Source of the DNA: JAJXWB01 sp965246795
GTDB lineage: Bacteria > Pseudomonadota > Alphaproteobacteria > Rhizobiales > Beijerinckiaceae
Assembly (NCBI GenBank): GCA_965246795.1
Contig: CBDFFN010000007.1
Coordinates: 383,557 to 447,556 of the forward strand
Reading direction: 5' to 3'
Length of the DNA: 64,000 bases
The stretch's first letter is position 1. Every line of letters starts with the position of its first letter. Positions 17,399 through 25,815 of the stretch are shown piece after piece. The notes under the pieces are model-generated. The model searched no databases. It had not been told where the DNA came from and saw only the letters and a list, made by a program, of their open reading frames with translations. A program made the translations under genes and the position numbers.

Positions 17399-17795
17399 GT
17401 GACCTTTCGCTTCGAGGGCCGCACCCTTCTCGAAGAGCTCTCCGAGCGAGGCCGGCTCGAGGTGGGTGAGGCGCTCGACGTCGCGGAGCAGGCTTCGCTC
17501 GGGCTCGCAGCGGCGCGCGATCGAGCTCGTCCGCACTCACGTGCTCGAGACGCCGATGCCTCCGTCGAGGTTCCGTTCCGGGCTGCCCGAGGTGATCGAT
17601 GCGCTGGTCCTCGAAGCGCTGGCAAAAGACCCGAACGACCGTCCTCGGAGCGCCATCGAGCTCGTCGAGCGAATCGATATGGCCGTGCACCTCATCGGGC
17701 TCGGCCGGCCGACGTCGTGGCCTTCACCCCCCAGCGACGCGCTCGAGATCGCGCCGCCGCCGTGGCGAGGGGTCGATCCTCGTCACGGACGTTGA
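17399..17795 (+). pseudogene. Remnant of a serine/threonine protein kinase
   Basis: Two kinase pieces lie in different frames. 17399-17515 reads TFRFEGRTLLEELSERGRL followed by a helix like the kinase hinge region and helix D/E. About 17520-17700 reads THVLETPMPPSRFRSGLPEV and DALVLEALAKDPNDRPRSA, the usual C-terminal end of a bacterial Ser/Thr kinase lobe. The catalytic loop (HRD), DFG and activation segment are missing between them, so this is an internal deletion rather than a single base error. The intact kinase starts 40 bases further on. No start codon or promoter can be assigned. Confidence 0.6.
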
Positions 17796-17834
17796 CGCCC
17801 AGCCCAATATCGCCAGACTTCGCTGCCGAGTCTC

Positions 17835-20414
17835 GTGATCGGCCGAAAGCTACCCAGTCCTGCGCTCGCGGTCGGCGCGACGTATCAGAACTGGCGACTC
17901 GAGCGCGAGATCGGGCGCGGCGGCACCGGCATCGTTTACCTCGCCCGGCACCAGTTCACCGCCCGCCGCGCCGCCATCAAGGTCATCCGACCCTCTCTGG
18001 GCGGAAAGGCCGACGACGGTTCGATCGCTCGCTTCCACATCGAGACCGAGCTCCACGTCACACTCCGCCATCCGAACCTGCCCGAGTTCTTCGACGCCGA
18101 TCTGCTTCCCGACGGCACGGCCGTGCTCGTGCTCGAACATCTCGACGGGCGCGATCTCGGCGACACGATGCGCTGCCTGGGCAAGATGGCCGTGGGCGAT
18201 GCGCTCTTCATCGTGAGCGAGGTGCTACGGCCGCTCATGGTGATGCACGCGAAGAGCGTCCATCGCGACATCAAGCCGCCGAACATCTACGTGTGCCGTC
18301 GTCCGCGCTTCGACTCGGAAGGCAGGCTCGAGAAGGGTCGCGTGAGGCTGCTCGACTTCGGCATCGCCAAGCTCAAGGGCAAGAAGGGGCCTACTCGCGA
18401 GCACAACGTCGTCGGGACGATGAATTACATGAGCCCGGAGCAGATCAACGACGGCCCGCTCGACGGTCGCTCCGACCTCTACGCGCTCGGCGTGGTGCTC
18501 TACGAGATGCTCGCGGGCAGGCCCATCTACGTGGCTCGCGACAACGAGCCCGATCTCCGCTGGCTCTACGACAAGCACCTCGGCGAGAAACCAGCCGACC
18601 TGCGCCTCGAGCGCCGCGACCTGCCCGACGACGTGTGGAAGCTCTGCGCGCGCCTTCTCGAGAAGCGACCGGAAGACCGATACGCCACCACGGAAGAGGC
18701 TCTGCTCGAGGCGAAGGCCTCGAGGGCGAAGCATCTCGACACCTCGAAGATCTTCCGCGACGACGTCGACGACGTGATCGAGCGCATGGATGCGCTCCGC
18801 GTCGAGGGCTGGTCGTGGCCTGCCATCCCGGTGTCGAACCCGTTTCCCACCCAGGAAGAGGGTGCCGATGCCGGCCTCACGGAGGAGTCGCCCGCGCCCT
18901 CGGCCGATCGACGCCCCTCCACACCGCCCGAGCGCGTCGGTCCACCGTCCGAGCGTCCGGGAGCGCCACGCCGTAGAGCGACATTCCGTCTCCCCCCGGT
19001 GGGCCGCACCGTCGAGCCCTGGCAGCAGCGCATCGTCGACGGGGTGCGGTCGCTGGTCATGGCGCCGCGCTGTTTCCGTCGGCCAGCGCTGTTGCGCCTG
19101 GGTGCGGGAGGGGCCGTCGTCGAGGTGCTCGAGATGCGCCCGCCTTCGTTTCCCCTCGTGGCCGACCTGGCCGTCGTTGCGCGGGCCGACAAGCGACTCG
19201 AGCTATCGGCCTTCGACCCCTCGGACGATCCCGACAAGCAGGCTCGCATCGACGGACATATTGCCCCGCCACGCGCCGCGCTCTCGCATGGCGCGGTGCT
19301 CTCCGTCGGAGGGGTTCGCTATCGGGTCACCGATCTCGCCGTGTTCGATCCGCGCGCCCCCGCAGCAGTGGCGCGACCACGCCGCCTCACGCCTCCCAAG
19401 CTCACTTGGATGCATTTGAAGAGCGGTCTCGTTCACGCGCAGATCGATGTCACCGCGCCGCTCACGCTAGCGGGCTCGCTGGTGGCTTGTGATCTGGTGG
19501 TCCCCGATGCGCCCGACGTGCTGGTCGCGGTGTGGATTCGCGGGGATGGCGATCTCGAGATGGTCGAGCTCGACACCAGCGTGATGCCCTATGGTGATGC
19601 CATTCGGCGCGTGCAGATCGTCGAAGAACGCTCGATGGTGCGCCTCGGTGCCGACCACACGATCGTGGTGATCGACAGTGCAGGGGCTTCGAGGCCGTCG
19701 GCGTCGATCGACGAGCGGCCCGGTTTCGGATCGAGTGATTCTCACGTCGCCCCGGTGAGCGCGCGCACGCCGCTCCGCACCTCCACGGCGACCCTGCGCA
19801 TGCAACCCGTGCCACCAGCGCCGCCTCGACGCGCGTCGAGCTCCTCGTTTCCGGCCCAGCGACCCGCGATGACGACGCCCGAGAATGGCATTCCGCGCAC
19901 CTCGACCTGGCACTCCGCCTTCGACGCGCAAGGCGGCTCGCCCACGCCCCGATCGCTCGCGGCCCGCAGCGGCTCCACTCACGAGGCCACCCGGTTGCCC
20001 AGTGCGCGCGAAGCCGAGCGCACCACCATCGCCACCACCGATGGACTGCAGGTGATGGCAGCGGAAAGCGAAGGCCTGCGCAGGCCGCTTTTGCATACGT
20101 ACGAGCTCCAGGAGAAGCCGCTCCTCGTTCTCGGGAGCGACCCGGATTGCGACATCTCGATCGCGCATTCGAAGGTGTCGCCCAAGCATTGCGAGATCGC
20201 TCGTGCTCCCGACGGCCATTATTCATTTCGCGACCTCGGCACGCCCAATGGCACGTTCCTCAATGGAACGCGGGTGCGATTCGGTTTCCTTTCCGAGAAA
20301 GACGCCTTCGACGTGGCGGGAGCGGTCACGTTCCGTCTGGTGCGCGGTATCACGCCGGGCGAAGCGGGTGGAAGCCTCGGCCGGTTCTTCCGCAAGCTGG
20401 GCATCGGCAAATAG
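17835..20414 (+). CDS. Serine/threonine protein kinase with C-terminal FHA domain
   Basis: 859 aa from a GTG. Kinase domain at residues about 20-285: glycine loop EIGRGGTGIVYLA, lysine in AAIKVIRP, catalytic loop HRDIKPPN, DFGIAKLKG, then GTMNYMSPEQ and SDLYALGVVLYEML. A Pro/Arg/Ser-rich linker follows. Residues about 415-525 (LRLGAGGAVVEVLEM to VGGVRYRVTDLAVF) look like a degenerate FHA-type beta domain. Residues about 755-840 are a good FHA domain (LVLGSDPDCDISI, SPKHCEIA, DLGTPNGTFLNG). FHA domains bind phosphothreonine, so it can read as well as write phosphorylation. No membrane helix is seen, so it is cytosolic. Confidence 0.9.
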   Translation: MIGRKLPSPALAVGATYQNWRLEREIGRGGTGIVYLARHQFTARRAAIKVIRPSLGGKADDGSIARFHIETELHVTLRHPNLPEFFDADLLPDGTAVLVLEHLDGRDLGDTMRCLGKMAVGDALFIVSEVLRPLMVMHAKSVHRDIKPPNIYVCRRPRFDSEGRLEKGRVRLLDFGIAKLKGKKGPTREHNVVGTMNYMSPEQINDGPLDGRSDLYALGVVLYEMLAGRPIYVARDNEPDLRWLYDKHLGEKPADLRLERRDLPDDVWKLCARLLEKRPEDRYATTEEALLEAKASRAKHLDTSKIFRDDVDDVIERMDALRVEGWSWPAIPVSNPFPTQEEGADAGLTEESPAPSADRRPSTPPERVGPPSERPGAPRRRATFRLPPVGRTVEPWQQRIVDGVRSLVMAPRCFRRPALLRLGAGGAVVEVLEMRPPSFPLVADLAVVARADKRLELSAFDPSDDPDKQARIDGHIAPPRAALSHGAVLSVGGVRYRVTDLAVFDPRAPAAVARPRRLTPPKLTWMHLKSGLVHAQIDVTAPLTLAGSLVACDLVVPDAPDVLVAVWIRGDGDLEMVELDTSVMPYGDAIRRVQIVEERSMVRLGADHTIVVIDSAGASRPSASIDERPGFGSSDSHVAPVSARTPLRTSTATLRMQPVPPAPPRRASSSSFPAQRPAMTTPENGIPRTSTWHSAFDAQGGSPTPRSLAARSGSTHEATRLPSAREAERTTIATTDGLQVMAAESEGLRRPLLHTYELQEKPLLVLGSDPDCDISIAHSKVSPKHCEIARAPDGHYSFRDLGTPNGTFLNGTRVRFGFLSEKDAFDVAGAVTFRLVRGITPGEAGGSLGRFFRKLGIGK

Positions 20415-20456
20415 ACTTCGATCGAGCGTCGGCTACACAAGAGAAAAGGTCGAGCG

Positions 20457-21125
20457 ATGAAGGTGATTCTCTTCGGGGCGACGGGAATGGTCGGCCAGGG
20501 TGTGCTCCGCGAATGTTTGCTCGACGCCGACGTGGAGAGCGTGCTCACCATCGGCCGTTCGGTCACCGGCCAGGCCGATCCGAAAGTGCGTGAGCTCGCC
20601 GTCGCCGATCTCACCGACTACGGCGCCGTTCGGAACGAGCTCTCGGGCTACGACGCATGCCTGTTCTGCCTCGGCGTGTCGGCCGCGGGAATGGGTGACG
20701 CCGAATACCGCAAAATCACCTTCGACATCACCCTCGCCGCCGCGCGTGCGCTCCTCGCTGCCAATCCGCACATCTCGTTTCAATACATCTCGGGTGCGAG
20801 CACCGATTCGAGCGGAAAGGGCTCGGCGATGTGGGCGCGGGTGAAGGGGGAGACCGAGAACGCCTTGCTCGCACTCGGCTTCGAGCGCGCATTCATGCTC
20901 CGACCGGGCCTCATCCAGCCGCTCCACGGCATCAAGTCGAAGACCCGTCTCTATCGCATCACCTACACGCTGATGACGCCGTTCTATGGGCTCCTCCACT
21001 GGCTCGCGCCCATGCAGATCACCACCACCGAGCGGCTGGGCAAGGCCATGCTGCGGATCGCGAAGCGAGGTGCGCCGAAGCAGGTGCTGGAGATGCGAGA
21101 CTTCGACGCGCTCGGCCGCGACTGA
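20457..21125 (+). CDS. NAD(P)-binding epimerase/NmrA-like protein
   Basis: 222 aa. The N-terminal dinucleotide motif is VILFGATGMVGQGVLRE; DACLFCLGVSAAGMGDAEYRKITFDIT and FQYISGASTDSSGKGSAMWARVKGETENAL follow the atypical extended SDR pattern. The usual YxxxK is replaced by WARVK, so the Tyr is absent. These proteins often act as redox sensors or oxidoreductases of unknown substrate. AAGGTCGAGCG precedes the ATG. The gene converges with the ferritin-like gene, four bases apart. Confidence 0.8.
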   Translation: MKVILFGATGMVGQGVLRECLLDADVESVLTIGRSVTGQADPKVRELAVADLTDYGAVRNELSGYDACLFCLGVSAAGMGDAEYRKITFDITLAAARALLAANPHISFQYISGASTDSSGKGSAMWARVKGETENALLALGFERAFMLRPGLIQPLHGIKSKTRLYRITYTLMTPFYGLLHWLAPMQITTTERLGKAMLRIAKRGAPKQVLEMRDFDALGRD

Positions 21126-21129
21126 GCCA

Positions 21130-21861
21130 TCAGGCGTTGGAACGAGCCGCTTTCGTGGAAGGAAACGCGATGCCGAGCCTGGCGAAGCGAGGTGCATAGT
21201 CTCGATCGTGAGCGCGGTGGAGAATGGCAGCGTATTCCTTCCAGGGAGCGATGCCCCACGCGCGCTCGACGTCGGTCACCGAGCGGATGCCGCGGTCGAG
21301 CCCGTCGCCGTAGTCGCGTTCGAGCTGGCCCAGCCAAATGGGGAGCTGCGCCTCGACGACGGCGCGCAGCTCGTCGGCACAGGGCAGGAAGAGCAGCCAC
21401 TCGAGGGCGATCCAACCGAAGCTCCGGTGTCGCACCTCGTCCGCGAGCACGCGATCGAGCGCGCGCCGCGCCACCGGAACGGACGCGCCTTTTCGCAGGT
21501 TGGCGAAGAGCCGCACGGCCACCGTTTCGCCGAGGCAGAAGATGCGCACGACCGCCGAAACCACGTCGTGCTCGAGCTCGCGGTGTGTGCGCGCGAGACC
21601 GAGCGAGCTGCGATCGAGGACGGGCGTGCCTTTGCCGCCGGCGGCGACGAAGACCTTGGTGGCGAGCTCGGCATGTGCGAGCTCGTCGGCGACGATCCTC
21701 AATCCGGCGCGCACGAGGTCGGGCGACGCACCGATCTGCAAGAGCCAGAGCACCGTCTGCTGGGTGACGGCGGCGGAGCGGTATTCGGCTTCGATGCGGC
21801 CGGCCCACTCGTAGCGAACGAGCTCGCTCGGCAGCGGCGCCTTTCTAGAACCCGGGGCCAC
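21130..21861 (-). CDS. Ferritin-like domain protein
   Basis: 243 aa from a GTG that overlaps the upstream lipoprotein stop by 17 bases. It is all helical. Carboxylate/histidine ligands expected for a di-iron site appear in IEAEYRSAAV, DELAHAELATKVF, CLGETVAVRLF and LADEVRHRSFGW. It is related in design to the C-terminal half of the gene at 1-1282. Oxygen or peroxide chemistry, or iron handling, is the likely role; the substrate is unknown. Confidence 0.75.
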   Translation of the reverse strand: MAPGSRKAPLPSELVRYEWAGRIEAEYRSAAVTQQTVLWLLQIGASPDLVRAGLRIVADELAHAELATKVFVAAGGKGTPVLDRSSLGLARTHRELEHDVVSAVVRIFCLGETVAVRLFANLRKGASVPVARRALDRVLADEVRHRSFGWIALEWLLFLPCADELRAVVEAQLPIWLGQLERDYGDGLDRGIRSVTDVERAWGIAPWKEYAAILHRAHDRDYAPRFARLGIAFPSTKAARSNA

Positions 21862-22252
21862 TGGCCGGACACTTCACCTTGAGCGGTTTTCGCGGCGGGC
21901 CCGGGTTGCACAGCGTGTGCGGCGGACAGTCGGGCACCTTGTTGGCGAACACATAGAGACACGTGCCATCCGGAAGGCGTTCGACATGCCCGTCTTCGCC
22001 CGTGGGCGGGGCGGGCAGATCGGCCACGGCGGTGGCGCTCGTGGTCGCCACCTGGGTGGGAGCGGCAGTGGGCTCGCTCGTCGCGACTGCCGCGGTCTCG
22101 GGAACGGCGACGGTCGCCGTGGGCTCGGGCTCTCTCGGCGGAACGGGGTTGGTGTGGATCGGCTCGCTGCAACCGGCGCCCATCATGGCCGTCATCACGA
22201 GCGGAGCGGCCAGCCTCTTCGTCCGCGAAGACTTCCTCGGCGCCGTCGGCAT
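21845..22252 (-). CDS. Small lipoprotein paired with ferritin-like gene
   Basis: 135 aa. Signal sequence with lipobox MMGAGC, then a long Thr/Ala/Pro/Val-rich linker and a compact C-terminal part with five cysteines (GTCLYVF, DCPPHTLCNP, KVKCPA). The DCPPHTLC piece matches SCPSGQFC in the lipoprotein part of the gene at 1-1282. Its stop overlaps the ferritin-like start, so the two are translationally coupled. Confidence 0.72.
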   Translation of the reverse strand: MPTAPRKSSRTKRLAAPLVMTAMMGAGCSEPIHTNPVPPREPEPTATVAVPETAAVATSEPTAAPTQVATTSATAVADLPAPPTGEDGHVERLPDGTCLYVFANKVPDCPPHTLCNPGPPRKPLKVKCPASGPGF

Positions 22253-22340
22253 GGCCTCGAAGTTATCGAGATTCAGTCGAATCTACCAGCACGGTGCGCT
22301 TGGCGTGGCGCACGCCCGCACGTCGATTAGATTCGGGCCC

Positions 22341-23051
22341 ATGCCCCAGAAGCTTCGCATCGACATCTGGTCCGACATCGCCTGCCCGTGGTGCTACGTG
22401 GGCAAGCGTCGCATCGAATCGGCGCTCGAGCGCTTCGCTCACCGTGATGCGGTGGAGATCGTCTGGCGCGCGTTCGAGCTCGACCCGTCGGCGCCGCCCG
22501 AGCGCGACCGCACCGGGTCGTACGCGCAGCGCCTCGCCGACAAATACGGCACCCCGCTACCCGAGGCGGTCGGAATGATCGAACGCATGACGGCGACCGC
22601 GCGCGGCGACGGTCTCGACTTCCGCTTCGATCGAGTTCGTTCCGGAAACACCTTCGACGCTCACCGACTCATCCACCTCGCCGGCGAGCGCGGGGTGCAA
22701 GACGCAGTCAAGGAACGCTTCCTCCGCGGATACATGACCGAGGGAGAGCCCATTGGCGATCGCGAGGCGCTGGTGCGCATGGCAACCGAGGCCGGCCTCG
22801 ACGCCGAACAAGCGCGGGCCACGCTCGAGAACGGCGCCTTTGCCGACGAGGTGCGCGCCGACGAGCAAGAGGCACGTGATCTGGGCATTCGCGGCGTGCC
22901 CTTCTTCGTGCTCGATGGTCGCTACGCCATCTCGGGCGCACAGCCCGCCGACCTGCTCCTGGGTGCGCTCGGCCAGGCCTGGAAGGAGATCGAGCAAAAG
23001 CCTGTGACGTTCTCCGAGGGCGCTGCCTGCGGTCCCGACGGATGCACGTGA
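22341..23051 (+). CDS. DsbA-family (FrnE-like) thioredoxin-fold oxidoreductase
   Basis: 236 aa from the ATG in GGCCCATGCCCC. The thioredoxin-fold active site CPWC is at residues 15-18 (DIACPWCYVGKRRIE), and the cis-proline loop is RGVPFFVLDGRYAISGAQ. This is the cytosolic FrnE/polyketide-type DsbA subfamily with a large helical insertion. It probably acts in disulfide exchange during oxidative stress. The last residues contain CGPDGC, which may be an additional thiol pair. Its stop overlaps the next start by ten bases. Confidence 0.9.
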   Translation: MPQKLRIDIWSDIACPWCYVGKRRIESALERFAHRDAVEIVWRAFELDPSAPPERDRTGSYAQRLADKYGTPLPEAVGMIERMTATARGDGLDFRFDRVRSGNTFDAHRLIHLAGERGVQDAVKERFLRGYMTEGEPIGDREALVRMATEAGLDAEQARATLENGAFADEVRADEQEARDLGIRGVPFFVLDGRYAISGAQPADLLLGALGQAWKEIEQKPVTFSEGAACGPDGCT

Positions 23052-23617
23052 CGGGCACCTCGGGCGTCGATGTCCCCGTCGTCGAGACACGGCGGCTGCG
23101 ACTTCGCGGTCATCGCATCACCGACTTCGCCGAGTGCGCCGCGATGTGGGGCGATCCGTCGGTCACCCGCTACGTGGGCGGAGTGCCCTACACGCACGAA
23201 AACACCTGGTCGAAGATGCTTCGCTACGTGGGTCATTGGGCGCTGCTCGGCTTCGGCTATTGGCTCGTGGAGGAGCGCGACTCGAAGCGGTTCGTCGGCG
23301 AGGTGGGGTTCGCCGATTTTCGCCGCGACATCACCCCGTCGCTCGACGGCACACCCGAGGCAGGCTGGGTGCTGGCCTCGTGGGCACATGGGCGGGGTTT
23401 CGCGACGGAGGCCATGCATGCGGCACTCGAATGGGGCGCCAAACCTTTCGCTGGCAGCGACACCGTTTCCCTCATTCATCCCGATAACCGTTCGTCCCTC
23501 CGCGTCGCCGACAAATGCGGCTTCGTCGAATCGGTGCGCACCACCTACAAGGGCGAGCCGACCGTGGTGCTGCGCCGCTCGGCCAACGTCGCGCCGATCG
23601 AGCCCGCGTTCACGTAG
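23042..23617 (+). CDS. GNAT-family N-acetyltransferase (RimJ-like)
   Basis: 191 aa. It follows the RimJ/RimL pattern: VVETRRLRLRGHRITDFAECAAMW, VGEVGFADFRRDITP, the acetyl-CoA loop SWAHGRGFATEAMHAALEWG, and HPDNRSSLRVADKCGFVES. The start lies inside the end of the FrnE-like gene, so they form one transcript. The substrate (protein N-terminus or small amine) is unknown. Confidence 0.87.
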   Translation: MHVTGTSGVDVPVVETRRLRLRGHRITDFAECAAMWGDPSVTRYVGGVPYTHENTWSKMLRYVGHWALLGFGYWLVEERDSKRFVGEVGFADFRRDITPSLDGTPEAGWVLASWAHGRGFATEAMHAALEWGAKPFAGSDTVSLIHPDNRSSLRVADKCGFVESVRTTYKGEPTVVLRRSANVAPIEPAFT

Positions 23618-23697
23618 GTCGATCGCGACGGTGACCGGCGAAGTCGACCCTCGACGAAAAAAATCTACTTCCGCACGGCGAATTGACGAGACCGGGG

Positions 23698-24076
23698 TCA
23701 TCGACGTCGGGTCTCGTCTTTCACGTGACCTGCGACGAGCGCGATGAGCCTTTCGCGGAGGGCAGCGGAATCGAGCCCGAGCGAGCGCGCCTCGCCGTCG
23801 GCCAGCGAATCGGCGGCGCGCTCCACCATGAAAAGGAGCAGGGCGTCGTCTTCGCGCGCAGGTGAACGCCCGGGGCCGCGGATCGACGCGAGAAGCTCGA
23901 GCTGGCGTCGACGCTGCTTCCGATAGAAGTCGCGCGCCTCGGCGTCGGTGGCGACGAGCGCGCGGAGGCTGGCACGGAAGCCTGCCCAGCGACGGTGGTG
24001 GGCGACGAAGAGGTCGACGATCTCGATGGCACAAGGCGATTCGTCGGCGCCCCGCTCGCAGAGCTTCCGCGACTTC
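23698..24076 (-). pseudogene. C-terminal remnant of a TetR-like regulator
   Basis: An open frame without a usable start runs from a TGA near 24077 to the TGA at 23698. It reads PCAIEIVDLFVAHHRRWAGF, LVATDAEARDFYRKQRRRQL and LLLFMVERAADSLADGEARS, in the style of TetR ligand-binding domains with normal codon use. The helix-turn-helix half would have to lie inside the adjacent lipoprotein gene, which is in another frame, so the N-terminus is missing. Confidence 0.42.
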
Positions 24077-24089
24077 GTTCACGTGCGGA

Positions 24090-24788
24090 TCAGTGACGCG
24101 GACAACGGGCGAGCGAGAGGCGGGTCGTCTCTTTTGCGATCGTCGCGAGGTCGGCATCGACGGAAGCCTGCTCGCAGAGAAGCACGTCGAGGGTGGCGAT
24201 GGACGCGATGCGCAGGCTGCCGTCGGCCTTCCGCGCGAACGAAAACGTCACCCGGGGGTCCCACTCCATGCGCGGCTGCTTCGTGCAGGTCAGGCCGGTG
24301 CACGAGAGAGCAGACGGCTCCCCGGAGGCCACCATTCGATCGTCCGCGTCGACCATTTCGACGAGCGTTCGTTTCACTTCACGTGTGGCGGCGTCGAAGC
24401 AAGCCTTCTGGGGAGTTGAGGACCCGGCGGCGTCGTTGGGGCCTTCGAACAGATTCACGATGTCGACGCCGCGTGCCGACTCGATCACATCGAGCATCGG
24501 CCTGCGACCGAGCGCCAGCTCTCGCAAGAGCTCGACATCGGGCATGTTCGGAAGCACGCGGCTCGGTGCAGGCGACGACGCCGAGACGGCCAGCACCGAG
24601 GGCGTCGGCGGTGCCGTCTCTTCGCTGGCGCTCTCCATCGCGCGGAGCGCCTCGTTCGCGACGCCCGACGACGGCGCGGCACGCATCGGCATCGTGACAG
24701 CCGGAGAAACGGCCCTTTCCGGCGCCTCGCAGCAAAGCAGCGACATCACAACGAGGCTCGGCACGAGAGCGAAGGCACCACGATCCAC
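24090..24788 (-). CDS. Unrecognised lipoprotein
   Basis: 232 aa from a GTG at 24788. The signal DRGAFALVPSLVVMSLLCCEAP has a lipobox LLCC. A Pro/Ala/Ser linker follows, then a domain of about 150 residues from NMPDVELLRELALG to the end with four cysteines (KACFDAAT, LSCTGLTC, LLCEQ). WDPRVTFSFARKADGSLRI suggests a beta-rich fold. It has the general look of myxobacterial envelope lipoproteins; no family recognised. Confidence 0.6.
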   Translation of the reverse strand: MDRGAFALVPSLVVMSLLCCEAPERAVSPAVTMPMRAAPSSGVANEALRAMESASEETAPPTPSVLAVSASSPAPSRVLPNMPDVELLRELALGRRPMLDVIESARGVDIVNLFEGPNDAAGSSTPQKACFDAATREVKRTLVEMVDADDRMVASGEPSALSCTGLTCTKQPRMEWDPRVTFSFARKADGSLRIASIATLDVLLCEQASVDADLATIAKETTRLSLARCPRH

Positions 24789-24879
24789 GCAGGTAGAACG
24801 CCTGCCGTGTGCGGCCCCTTCCGCTTTCGTCCTCGGCGGTCGCGCGCCCCGTCGAGCACGCGACCACCTTCGACGCGCC

Positions 24880-25647
24880 TCAGGCCGATGTGCCCTTGAA
24901 CAGCGAGAAGACCGCGCCCTGCACATCGCTCACGATCGAGAAGCGCCCGACCGTCGGGATGTCGGCGGGCGGCACGATCACCTTGCCCTTGAGCGACTCC
25001 ACGCGCTTCGCGCTCTTGTCGACGTCGCTCACCATCACGTAAGAGAGCCATGCGGTGGGCTGGCCGGGCATCGGCGCCTTCATGATGCCGCCGGCGCGCG
25101 TCTCACCGCGCATGAGCATGTGATAGGTGCCCATCGGGCCCATAACCATGTCGGTGTGCGTGTAGCCGTAGATGCTCTCGTAGAAGGCGAGGGCCGCCTC
25201 CGGGTCCGACGTCTGGAGCTCGTCCCAGCAGAAGTGTCCGTCGGGCGGAGTCGCTGCGGTGTCGGCGCTCTCGTCGACTGCCTTGAACGGCGCAAGCACG
25301 CCTCCCTGCGCATCGACGACCACCGCGAAGCGTCCGACTTCCGGGATATCCATCGGCGGCGACATCACCTTGCCGCCGATCGACGGGGCTTTCGCGACCG
25401 CCGCATCGACGTCGGGCACGGTGCAGTAGCCGAGCCAGCAGGGCGGCGTCTTCGCCCCCGGAGGCGGGGCGATCGCGCCGGCCACCTGCACGCTGTTGGC
25501 GCTGAAGATGGTGTACTTGGCGCCGGGGCCCATTTCCCTCTCGGTGCTCGTCCAGCCGAGGAGCTCGCCGTAGAAGCCGAGCGTGGCTTTCGGATCGGGA
25601 GTGACGAGCTCGTGCCAGACGAACCGACCTTGGGTGTGCTTGCTCAT
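24880..25647 (-). CDS. Tandem glyoxalase/VOC-family protein
   Basis: 255 aa from the ATG at 25647, with AGGAG seven bases upstream. Two VOC domains occur in tandem. The first has FVWHELVTPDPKATLGFYGELLGW and VGRFAVVVDAQGGVLAPFK, the second FCWDELQTSDPEAALAFYES and VGRFSIVSDVQGAVFSLFK. This is the CFP32/hydroxylase-like type common in actinobacteria and myxobacteria. The metal-ligand positions are not complete, so catalysis is uncertain. Confidence 0.87.
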   Translation of the reverse strand: MSKHTQGRFVWHELVTPDPKATLGFYGELLGWTSTEREMGPGAKYTIFSANSVQVAGAIAPPPGAKTPPCWLGYCTVPDVDAAVAKAPSIGGKVMSPPMDIPEVGRFAVVVDAQGGVLAPFKAVDESADTAATPPDGHFCWDELQTSDPEAALAFYESIYGYTHTDMVMGPMGTYHMLMRGETRAGGIMKAPMPGQPTAWLSYVMVSDVDKSAKRVESLKGKVIVPPADIPTVGRFSIVSDVQGAVFSLFKGTSA

Positions 25648-25815
25648 GTTCTCGCTCCTTGCATGACGCGACGGGCCTTCCGTCACGGTGCCCGAGGGTC
25701 GCGCCCTGGGGTCTTCATCGAGAGGTCGAACGAGCCACGCGAGGATCGACAGGCCAGGCGACTTTTCTTTCCGAAGGGGCTCCGGGCCGTGGAGGATGCA
25801 GCCAAGTGCGCGAAA

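Noticed and set aside
22922..24157. 411-codon minus-strand open frame
   Set aside because: Arg/Pro/Ala-rich translation lying antisense to the FrnE and GNAT genes; a GC-rich shadow.
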